From positions 1,600,501 through 1,664,500 of the forward strand of contig NC_092184.1 in NCBI RefSeq assembly GCF_043641665.1: a stretch of DNA of 64,000 nucleotides. The letters are read 5' to 3'. The notes under the pieces are model-generated. The model was not told the DNA's origin. It saw only the letters and a list, made by a program, of their open reading frames with translations, and made no database searches. This stretch comes from Enoplosus armatus. Lineage: Eukaryota; Chordata; Actinopteri; Centrarchiformes; Enoplosidae. Below, piece by piece: positions 50,801-62,500 of the stretch. The position numbers and the translations under genes are program-made. The number at the start of each line of letters is the position of its first letter. The stretch's first letter is position 1.

Positions 50801-53800
50801 AATTTTCAGACCCAAAATAAAATAAACAGGCCGGGCCTACCTCAGTCCTCACTTCGCGGACAGTACCTGCTCCGATGGTGTCCGGGGGAAGCAGAGGCAG
50901 CTCCTCGGTGGTGCTGCCAGCCTTCGGGAAGATCGTCTGAATGCTTTTCCCACTGGTCAGGAGTATCCGATGAGGGGGAATTGTCTCTCATGTAGGTGTC
51001 CACCTCAGCCTCTGGGTCTTTAGCTTGATGAGGGGTGCATCTCCCGGGAGCAACATCGCGGCTACTAATAATATATTTATGACAGTTGGTGATGGGATAA
51101 GCCACTGGGGGACTGTTGGACTGTTGGATGGCTGAGACATTTTGAAAAGAAACGTTACTCAGTTCGCGTACACACACACACACACACACTGTAGTTACAT
51201 TGTAGGCATGCAGCAGGTCAGTAATCAGATTTCTCCCCTACCCCAACCTTATCTTGGAAGTGTGGCTTTCTTATTTGAGCTAGACAGACAGACAGACTGT
51301 CTAATGATGCCTTCTTTCCTCAGCTGATACTTTGCCTGTCCGCAGTCTTTTGTCAGGCACATGCGCACTTGTAAAAAGCCGGAGCTTACATGTCAGATAC
51401 ACACAGCAGAGAAATCTACCTTCTTCAGGAGAAATCTACTTGGGGAAACCAGGTTTCTCTAACCCCCTGCCTCCATTGTAGTAACCAGGTTTCTAGTTTA
51501 AATGGCAGTTCAGAAATCAGCTAACTGTTTGCATATCATCAGTGCTGCTTGGCTTTAGATGTGGGTTTCCTTATGGTTGTATGAGGGAATACCAGGGATC
51601 TGACCTGCCTTGTACTCCACAGGATTATCAGTGGTACTCCTAAGTCCAAAGTCTTTACCCTCCACCGTGCATTGTTTCCATACAGTAGTGACAGGAAGGA
51701 GTTGGATGACTGAAATGTGAAGCATTATGAATGTGTGCTTCTGAATATATAAAGAGAGAGGACAGACTGGCTCACTGTACCGGTGTTGTGGTGGTGTGCA
51801 GGTACTTCACCCTGTTCATGAACCTGCTGAACGACTGCAGTGAGGTTGAGGATGAGGGCCAAGCAGTGGGGGGACGAAAGAGAGGAATGTCCCGCCGCCT
51901 GGCCTCTCTCCGCCACTGCACCGTCCTGGCCATGTCCAACCTGCTCAACGCTAACGTAGACAGCGGCCTCATGCACTCCATCGGTAAGTCGGCCGCAGCA
52001 TTGCCCGTGGCAGGATTCGGGGGAAAAAAAAAACGTCTCTTCCTACATAGAAGTTACCAAACCGCATTTTCCCGTGAGCACCAGTGTTCGTTTGTTCCTC
52101 CTCAGGCCTGGGTTACCACAAGGACCTGCAGACTCGGGCCACCTTCATGGAAGTGCTGACCAAGATCCTGCAGCAAGGAACGGAGTTCGACACGCTGGCG
52201 GAGACGGTTCTGGCTGACCGCTTTGAGAGGCTGGTGGAGCTGGTCACCATGATGGGAGACCAGGGAGAGCTGCCCATCGCCATGGCACTGGCTAACGTGG
52301 TTCCTGGGTCCCAGTGGGTGAGTATGTGCTCAGACTTGTAGTAGTATTATTATGTAGGTAAGTATTTTGTCCTGAAAGTTTCTCTTTGAGAGCTCAGTAT
52401 AGGTGTGTTAGAACATACGGTGCATGCAATATGGAATAAGAAAGTATGTTGCATTAGATCTCCATAAAACATTTTTTCCAGGATGAGCTGGCCCGAGTCC
52501 TGGTGACGCTGTTTGACTCCCGCCACCTCCTCTACCAGCTGCTGTGGAACATGTTCTCCAAAGAGGTGGAGCTGGCCGACTCCATGCAGACTCTCTTCAG
52601 AGGAAACAGCCTGGCCAGTAAAATAATGACCTTCTGTTTCAAGGTACGAAACGCAGCACGACTCCCGTCAAGAAAGAAGTTCGAATGCCTGCCATAAAAT
52701 CCGCCTCGCAGGGCGCGTTGTATGTATAATACTGACTGCATTTCATGTTGCCTTATGTCAGGTATATGGGGCGGCATACCTGCAGAAGCTACTGGAGCCT
52801 TTGTTAAGAGGGGTCATCACCACCCCCGAACACATCAGCTTTGAGGTGGACCCCACCAGGTACGTACCCGCACCTCTGTTCTGATACCATGTAGTGTTCA
52901 TATTGTCAAAACCCTCCACCTCAGGTGTGTTGTGTATGCCAGCAGCCCACACGGCGGGAACTAGTTTCAAATAATGAAACCGGGTGTAATCATTCTTGAC
53001 CCCGAGATCAGTATACGGCCACAAGTTGATAAAAGGGTACAAGGATGCGTCCCCATACCTCACAGCATGAAAACGATCATCCACGCCATGACACGATGGA
53101 TGCATTAGTGTAATTCCTGTATCATTTATAAAAAAAGAGCTATGATTAATACAAGGCTGAACGAACAACAATGAATAATGTCAAAACAAAGCATAATCTC
53201 CTTAAATACAGTGTCCAATATAAACTTCCTAAGTAACTGTTCAATCTTTAGGTCAACCGCTGCGTTCTGTTTCGGAAAACCAACAACATTTAAACATGGG
53301 CTTTAATTCACATACAAACAAGGACCTCCGCAGATGCTTTTCACTTCATATGTTCACTATATCCTTCTTTAACCCTTGAGCTTCAGTACATTGAAGCATC
53401 TGTAATGTTGGATGCAATGCTTGACGGGTGGTCTTAGGCTGCGCTTGAGATCACATGCTAACACTACTATTCACACTAAGTATGACGTCAAATCAAGAGT
53501 GTAGTGTGTTCCTACTGCGTAGCATGCGGATTTTTATGTATTCTAGATTGACAAGAAGTATGCGGCACAAGCTTACTGGACATACTCAACTGCCCCAGGG
53601 TGCATTGCGTCTCCTCAGACCGCATCACCGCTGTGATCACTGTGTCGATCACATGACCGCGTTTATTGTAATCTCAAGGGACCTCATGTCATTTAACTTA
53701 GGCAGGCATAGTTCCTCGGTTAGAGTCCAATACCCAGTAGAATCTTCTGGTAAGGGTTAAATACGCCTCGCCAGGGAGTAACCTTCAGAACTGAGGTGGC

Positions 53801-54585
53801 ACTACGCTGTGTAAACTCTCGCTGTGCTGTTGATCTGGATTCTCCTTGGCCAAGCTTCAATAAATGTCATCCCGGGTTTCCTGAGGCTTTCCACCGCACG
53901 CGGTATATTAGCAAGTGATTTTTCGAACGCACTCTTAATCGTGACACAGGTTTGTGATGATTTGAGTCAGCCGCGACACATCACCTTTTGAAGGCCCACT
54001 ATTGGCCGATTCAGTGCTTTGAGGGAGGGCGTTGTGGACGGACATAGGTATTTTCCAGCAGTGTGGAGCCGCTGCAGTCAGCACTGAAGAATCCCACTGA
54101 GACTGTGATCAAAGTTACTTTTAGCCTCTTTATACAGATGACCGCCCACCTAGTTTAACTGGTGGTTTAACTGGTTCAAGGAAGGTCTTTGGAGCATGAA
54201 ACCTAAGAATTCTTACTGACAGGAGCCCCTTGTTTGTCTCATCAGGCTGGAACAAGGTGAGAACCTGGAGGAGAACCAGAGGAACCTGCTGCAGATCACA
54301 GAGCGGTTCTTCCAGGCCATCATCGGTTCATCCAGCGAGTTCCCCCCACAGCTCCGCAGTGTCTGCCACTGTCTCTACCAGGTAGACCCCCCCTCCCCAC
54401 CCCCCACCTCACCCCCACCCTCTGTCACTCTACCATGGCCCCCAGCTGCTCACCCAGCCTCTCTGCCCTTACCCGCGTGTGTGCAGTGTCACTTACACAT
54501 TTCGAGCTCCTGCCTCTCCACTCGGAGGTCTCCTGACGCCGCTCCACTCACTGCTCTTTACATCACACGCATCAGTACATGCCTT

Positions 54586-54638
<53 letters not shown>

Positions 54639-57378
54639 GTCCTACTGAGCCGAGACATCAGGACCTTTCTGTTTTGATCATTTTTTGCGTTCTGAAAGTT
54701 CACTCCTCAAGATTTTCTATCCGTCAGGGCAGAACACCCCCGAAGCACAGTGGAACACCAAACTTGTAGAGGACTTCTAAACCAGGACTCGTTTTCCTGG
54801 CTTTTGCCATCATGCACCACATTTCCAGTCGGGCCAAAAAGCCATACTAATGTATACAGCGTAACGTAATACTGCCAGTGCTAAGAATAGCTGAGTGATG
54901 TAATGATCCCATACATAAATATGGTATTATCCACAGTGCGTCCGAGCTTCTGTCCAAATGAAAAAGACGTTGACGTCAATGGCGTCCACTCAAGCTATTA
55001 TTTCTACATCATATCCAGATAGGATCACACCAGGTGGAGGAGGGGCCTTACTGACGATGGCAAAAGCCAGTAAAATGAGGCTGTGGTTGAAGGAAAAAGT
55101 TCAGATGGCGTGAGGCCGGCTTCATTGCAGGTTTTCGAGACTATTTGGTAACACGCTGCAACGATTCCCCTGTCAGGTAAAAAAAAAAAAATCGAAACTG
55201 CGGTCACACCTAATCCTTTTACACTGCCATGGTGTCAGCTGTGTTGGACGAGAAAATCATCTGCACATGTGCACTCTTCTTGTGTCTGCCATTTCAGCAG
55301 ATCATTATCAGGACCCCAAATGCCTGCAGAAGGATTCTTTTTTTGGGGGGGGGGGGGGGAGCAAAAAGTTGAAAAAAAAGTTAGTTGGTACCAAGGGTGT
55401 AGGTTTGGTTTCAATATCCTCCATCTGGGGGCATTTTCACCTACAATAATAAAGTTGCCTGATGCTATGAACATTAATGAGCTAGCACTTGACCCACTCC
55501 GTGATGTTTGAACCTTTTCAACCATGAGCACCATCTGCCTCCCAATTCTCTCCGCTGCACATTCGTCTCGCAGACAGCAGTACGTTACAGCCAGGGGGTT
55601 GCCAGATCAGATGAGGTATCCCTCATTTCTCTGTCCACAGAAATGGCTTTCCGTTTTTTGAAGAAAACATCCAGACCTGGCGGCTCTGCATATTCCTTTC
55701 CATGTAACCCTATGTGGAGCTAAAATGATTGGTAGGGACACGTCCCTCCTGCATGCGTGCCCAAGTCTAACCATGGATTAGGTGTGATCACAGCATGGGA
55801 GGATGACAACTGACTGGCCTGTATTCCCAAATATATCTAGCAAATTATATTTTAGTTCAACCTCAATGCACACACACACACACCTTTCCACTGGACACTG
55901 ACTTTGACTGTCTTTTCCACCAAGCAGCTTCACACTGCTGCTGCTGCTGCCGCTGTTGCTGCCGCTGCCGGCGCGGCTGCCCTTTCTACAGAGAAAAGTA
56001 TTTTCCATGTGTTGACTTCTTTGATTTCTCATTCTCCATCTTGGATTTCCTTTTGGAGCTGTGTAGGCACACACAGACACACTCACACCAGTGTTTCCCA
56101 TATATTGATTTTATTTGTGGCGGCCTGCCACAATATCAACATTGACCGCCACATTTTATTTTTTTTCCCTATTTTTTTTTTTCCTATTTAAAATTGGTAA
56201 AATTTTATTTCATGGTAGAGCTGTGCTCAGCTCCTCCTTTCCCCGCTCTTTCTCTCACAAACACATCGACAGCGGACCGTCCATGAGCGGCCCCTCCTCT
56301 CCGGGCACGCCCTGAATCAAAACGCGCTCACAAGAACTGTCATTGGCCGAGAAGACGGCTGGCCTTACTCCTGCATAGAATCAAATTTGCACAAATTCAT
56401 CCAGAACTGATGCATTCAGGTTAACATGGAGACCCAACTCAAATAAGTTATTAGCAAGCATGTAAGGAGCCTAGCTAGCAAGGCTAGCTGTAAGTCAGCG
56501 TTCCAATACAGCTGGGCTTTCGAGGTTAGCAAGCTGCGTGCACGTGGATAACGTTAATGTTAATTCTTGAACTCTTCCGCACACCTATGCACACACACAC
56601 ACACACACACACACCGGTCAGCTACCACCACAAATAGAATCTAATTCTGTGGGAAACACTGCACACTAAAACAGTCTGCTGAAGTCAAACCACGCCAGCG
56701 CATGCATGGACACGCTTTTAAGTCCCCTGACCAGTGATGAACACTTTCTCTAACAGCAGTTTTGATTTCTCTGTGTTTTACTAGATGTGAATGTGTGTAC
56801 ATCTCGTGTGGTTAGGGCTGTGCTGCGTGTGTGTGTGTGTGTGCGCGTGTGTGTGTGTGTGTGCGTGTGTGTGTGTAGCTGGTGCTGTGACCATGATTGT
56901 GCTCATCTCTGTTCTGTAGGCTACTTGCCACTCTCTACTGAATAAAGCAACAGTAAAAGAAAAAAAGGAAAACAAAAAAGCAGTAAGTTTGGAGAATCTA
57001 TTTTCCCCTCAGACACTTTCCCCCCTAAAGCAAAAAAGCCTTTTTTTGAATTTTATTTTTTTTATTTTTTTTATTTCTTCATTTTTTATTTTTTATTTGG
57101 TTTTAATTTGGTGTTTCTCTGGAAATGTTTTATTCTTTTCTCCATATTCAACTTTGTGTACAACCCTCTCTTAAAATCATTGTACTAATATCGGCGTCCA
57201 TTTGATGTATTTTCAATTAACAGCAGTTCCCAGGAAACTGTGGCATTCTCTCTTCTCTTTTTCTTTCTGGACTCTCTGTTTGCACTTCAGGAGACATTTT
57301 CTCAGAACATTTCATCTGCACTCAAATCATGTTTCTCCATCTTCTGTGACACACTTTAATGAATTAACCCTCACACCG

Positions 57379-57410
<32 letters not shown>

Positions 57411-59493
57411 CCACACACCTCACATGCCTTTTTTATAAAACACACGAATGGTCTTTAGATGAAATATTCTGATAAACTGGCCTCCCTCTGGGTTGGATTC
57501 CTCAGCTGTATGGTCTCCTTTTTCCCCCCCCCTCCTCCATATATGAAGAGCAATGTCTTTTTAATTGGAGAGTGTGGCTTTCTACATTCCAGTGCCATCC
57601 CTCAGAACCTTGTTACTTGCACCTTGCCAAATGATGGTGCTCACTGGCAGATTTGCCCTGATCGTGCTGAAGCTCTTTTGCTCGATTCGTAGTGTTGGTC
57701 CAAAGTGCACTCTGGATTCTCACTTCTTTCATCTCAAAAATCCCCCCACCTGAAAGAGTGCGGTGGGGTTAAATGACCTCCATAGATGCCTATTGGTTGT
57801 GAAGCCGCGGTGCCATTTTGGCTTGGCGTTAAGTTAATAACAGAAATAACGTTAATTAGCCGCAGGTGATGTCATCTGCTGCCAGACGTGTTCATCGATT
57901 CTTTTTTTATTTCAGCCAATGAAAAGCGGTGGTCAACGCTGGCTAAGAGTGAGAAGCCTGGCCTGACCTGGCTGGGTCAAATAAGAGATTCATAGCACCA
58001 TTAGTCTGGGAACTCAAGCTGCATTGTTCATGCACACGCAGAGTGATGTCCACTGTGTTGAACGCAGAGGTCGACATTTAGAGGGCAGTTGCGCTCTGTC
58101 GCTCAAGTAATCATAGCTGCTGTTTGCAGATCTAACGGCATTGGCATATACTGTATGTTGGCCGACAAGTAATTGATAAATACAGCGACGTCATTACATG
58201 GATTGTCCCCCAGAGTGCACCGACAAGTTCATTTATATCAACGAATTTACATGCAAGTGATCCTCATCCAAAAATGAATGTCGATCAACATATCATTAGG
58301 GGATGTTTTTAAAGTCTCAAAACTCCAGTAGTAGTCCGGTTCAGTGTAGGCAATGATGAAATTGGGGAAGGGCACTGATTGGCTCCCGTCCGCTCGCCAA
58401 ACACCACAGCTTGTTCTTTTTCTTCCGTCAGCTGAGCAGCTGTGACTGCTGTTTCATTGATCGTTCCGATTACTTACGTTAATGCTGTGGTGGCGAACAG
58501 AACGATTCTGTGCCACTGCAGCGATTAGGTTACCCTGTTAATCACACACACCGGAGAAATGTTTCCACTGTGCGCCCGTCATCGTTAAAGCATTTTTCTT
58601 ACTGTGATGAGTGACTCGGTGAAAGCCAACGCGACAAATAGCAGCTGCAGGTGACACGTCGCGTAAATAAATCAGTGTCGAGAGACTCCAGTTTTCAGTC
58701 GTAACTGTCACAAAGTCAGTTATATGTTGATGTCTTTCCACAAGGCCTCACTTTTGTATCTAGCTTCTCCATCTCTTGTCATTTACTCTGTGAAACACGG
58801 CATAGGTACCTATTTTTAATAAACAGTAAGAAAAGTTCAATTTAACGACTTCATTTTACATTCAACCGCTTTAACCAATTCAACCATTCAACTTAAACCG
58901 ACAAGTTTCCTCATCGCCTGCGCTCATTCCCTCAGTCCGCAACGTTTCTGGCGATGTGGAACACGTCCATGGTGCAACCGGACAACACACCAGCTAAATG
59001 ATAGGCTGTTTGCGCGTGTCACTCGTAGCAGCCCTGTTTATCACGGGGTGCGACAGGCTGTGCCAGAGCCAGGGCGCGTTCGTTCACGGCGGGTTTGCAT
59101 TTGATGCGTTTAAGTGAAACCTATCAAACATTCTACGGAACTTTTTTTTTTTTTTTCTCTTCTTATGGCTTTCGATGAAGTGTCTTATCACCGGTACATA
59201 TCGCTATCATTTTATCGCCCAGGCCTAGTTTGAAGTAATGCTTCATTTACAATTCAGTTTACAATGGCCTTATTTTAATTCTGTTAACTCCTATGTCACA
59301 CCACTTATACCATGCAATGCGGTTTGCCAATAGCATTCCTGCAGTAACCAGCAGCTAAATGTTATGTCCATATAAGGTTCAAAATATTTATTATTATTAT
59401 TTACATACTGAAAATGTGCTGGAAAATGATCTCCTGAAAAGAGAGGATTTTGCATAGGTAGAACTAGGTTTGTTGGACACGGAATGTATGGGT

Positions 59494-59527
<34 letters not shown>

Positions 59528-62500
59528 TCATGCATGCAGATACATTATGTGTTGTGTGGGTTAACGTCAGTACTCCCTTTATCGGACATGACTCCGTACC
59601 CCTTACTTTACAGGTCAGGCTTAAACTGACATTCAACCCAAAATGGAGGGTTGGAAGCTCACCGAGCATACAGGTGGATGGAGAACAAGTGGAGGAGAAG
59701 TAGCTTCCGTGGACGTCATATTGGCCACAGTGGCAACATGTCACCATTGTAACCAACGTAGCTCGAGCTGACCACAGCTGCTGGTCAAAAAACCTACAGC
59801 GGGTGAGAATTTGGGTGACTTTAAGACAGAGAGATTAAATAGTAGCACATTTTATGGTTTCTGTTACTTCAGTTTCCAGCTGCCTAAGGCTGTCCTGCAT
59901 TAAAGAGTAATTGCAGTTTATTACAACGCGGATCTTTTTCTTGTAGTTTCGCCCATCATCTCCGTGAGACATGATAACACTGAGCCCCTCAAAGATCGCT
60001 CGGATTTGCGGCGCCATTGCCACAACGAAGTCCGACAGGGGCGGTAACGCGAGCACTCAGATGATCAGACAGGTTGGAAACAAGCCACAGGTTATCCTAT
60101 TTCCTTCAGAAACACACCAGCGAGCGTATTTTAAAAGATGATGGTGATATGCAGCCATTGTAAAGGTTTTAACAGAAGAGACCTCATGTATGGCTTTTCT
60201 TGCCTTTGTCAGCTACAAGAGCGCCCACCACAGTGACACAGAGCGATGGCAGCTCCAGAAAGGACGAGAGTGAGCGTAGATTGACATGAATGGAAGTTGC
60301 AGAGGAGAGCATGGGCTACCGTGCTGAGCCCAATGACCACTCCATTCGGAGGTCAAACCAAAAGTGAAGTCATCCGTAACTGTTTGTAACAATCCCTCAT
60401 TGTACAACGTTTAACACGTTTACGGTAGGTACAGTGGGTTTAGGCTGGGGCAGGTGTTCGGTCTGTAAACTGGATATGGGTACTCACAACGGACAGTTTG
60501 TGTCATCATTTTCCAGTTTGCCTTCATTTTGTCTTCCGAATAAGTTTGACTATAGGTCAAAGTTTGTTTCCAACCTGTATGATCATCGTCATCTGACTGC
60601 TTGGGCGTTTCGACCCATCAGACTTTCATTTAAGGTCTGAAGTTGTAATAAACTGGAATGAACCTTTTTTTTAATGGGCACTTCTACAGGCCAAAAGCTA
60701 CGTATTCTCAATAGATAGTTGATGAACAAAGGATAGCTCACTTTTAAACCTTTTTAGAATGGCCTGGCTCTGGTTGCAGATCTGACAATCCAAAATCTAT
60801 TGGGACTTCCTTGCTTATCATCTGTCATCCTACAAAGTGATGGAAATTCCTTAAAAGATAGATGTTCCAGGAACTACTTTTTGTCTGCAATCATGCTTCA
60901 TTGTTATCGACCGATTGGAAGCTTGACGAGGGACAGACTGAACTCTTAGCAGCACTGACTGTGTCCGATTCTGGAACTTGCGACGTTACATTGTAAACCC
61001 CTCTGGAATGCGTCACACACAGCCCTGCTTTGCTTTAAAGCAAGATGTGATGTGCGGGTTGTGATATTTTTGGATGGTCATCCACTGCTTCGCACCACAA
61101 CTCATCTGTCATCCACCTTCTTTTTTTTCTTTTTTTTTTTGTGATGACTTCTAGTTTTCATTCTTCACCAACTGAGAGGAAATGGTTGGGTTTCTTGTCT
61201 TGCTCTTCCTCTCTTTTCTCTGTCTTGGGCTTTAACTGGAGTAAGAACCTTTCTCACTCACGTTACAGCCCAAAATGAACTGGGATTGTGTCTAAGTCTC
61301 ACTTCATACGTCGTCCTCCACTTTTCCTCCTCTTGAGCCTGACATCTTTTACTGTTTTGGCCATGGCTGACCTTATTCTGCTCTGTTACACATATTGATA
61401 CATGCAGTGTTTCCACTGGTAACGTTTTGCCATCACAGCAAAAAAAAAAAAAAAAAATCACAAAAAGAAAACAAAGCAGATCAATCATCTAAATCCACTT
61501 CCTCAACATGTACGTGGTTGTTCATCTTACAAGTTAAGTGCACCGTTTTTTAAAAAAGGAGCTTACTCAGATATTTCCCAAGGAAAAGAAATGTAGACGA
61601 GGTGGGTAAACAGGGCAGGCATTTACTTGGCTAACTTAGCTAAACTATATGCCTTTGTGCATCATATCTACATATATAACGTGGTTGCATAGGTGCAGTT
61701 AGGCTACTGGTGTGCTAACCTAGCTTGTTAAAAAAAAAAGAAAAAAAAAAGCCTAGTTATTACTGTTACTAAAAACTATATTACCGTATATTCTCGAATA
61801 GTGGCAGGGGCTTTTATTATTAATCTCACCTGCAGAGGGGACCAGGCCTTTATTTGAAGCAGGCTCATATTAGAGGCCGGCCTTCATGTCTAATTACCTC
61901 TGTTTGTATATTTGGTGAGATTTTAGTATGAAGCCTTCCTGTTTTCTGATCTGCTCCCGAGGCCCCCCTTTTAAATGTTTTATTAAGGCTTTATGCTGTC
62001 AACACAGCTCGTTATCCATTTCAAATTAACAGCCCTGTGCTGTTTCAGTGGACAGAATCCCTTTTATTACCAAACAAGGCTTTTATTGTGACACATTCGC
62101 AGGGCGGTGGTGTGGAAAATTCAGTGACTTACACAGTTCCCTTACGGTTCTTCAAATCTAGCTATTGCCATGTTTTGGTGCTTGTATGTTACTACAAAAT
62201 AAAGTTTGGCTGGGACGTTAACACACCCGCAGTGACTGAAATACGGCAATAGCACTTTAGATGAGTAATCCAGAAATTATATTAAAGACATGGAAATGTA
62301 CATTATGCGTAGTTGGCAGCACATTATAAAACAAGCACTAGGAGTTTATCCACCCTTGGTTTTTTTTCCGGTTGGCCTGTATTTGAGTCCCGGCTTTTAT
62401 TTGAGAAAATACGGTAATTCATATCAAGTAAGTGTGTGTTTGCCTTGATAGACAGCGAGGAGACATGGATTTGAACACATAGGGATGGAAGAGGACAGGA

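Larger units (their letters stand above)
54382..56919. other. nf1 intron 29 (2.5 kb)
   Basis: Contains an AT dinucleotide run (54589-54637), a G-run (55347-55360), a hAT-like element (56089-56661) and a long GT-rich tract (56825-56876) shortly before the alternative exon. Confidence 0.6.

Noticed and set aside
54589..54637. AT run as an origin or regulatory element
   Set aside because: A plain microsatellite in an intron; nothing else supports a function.
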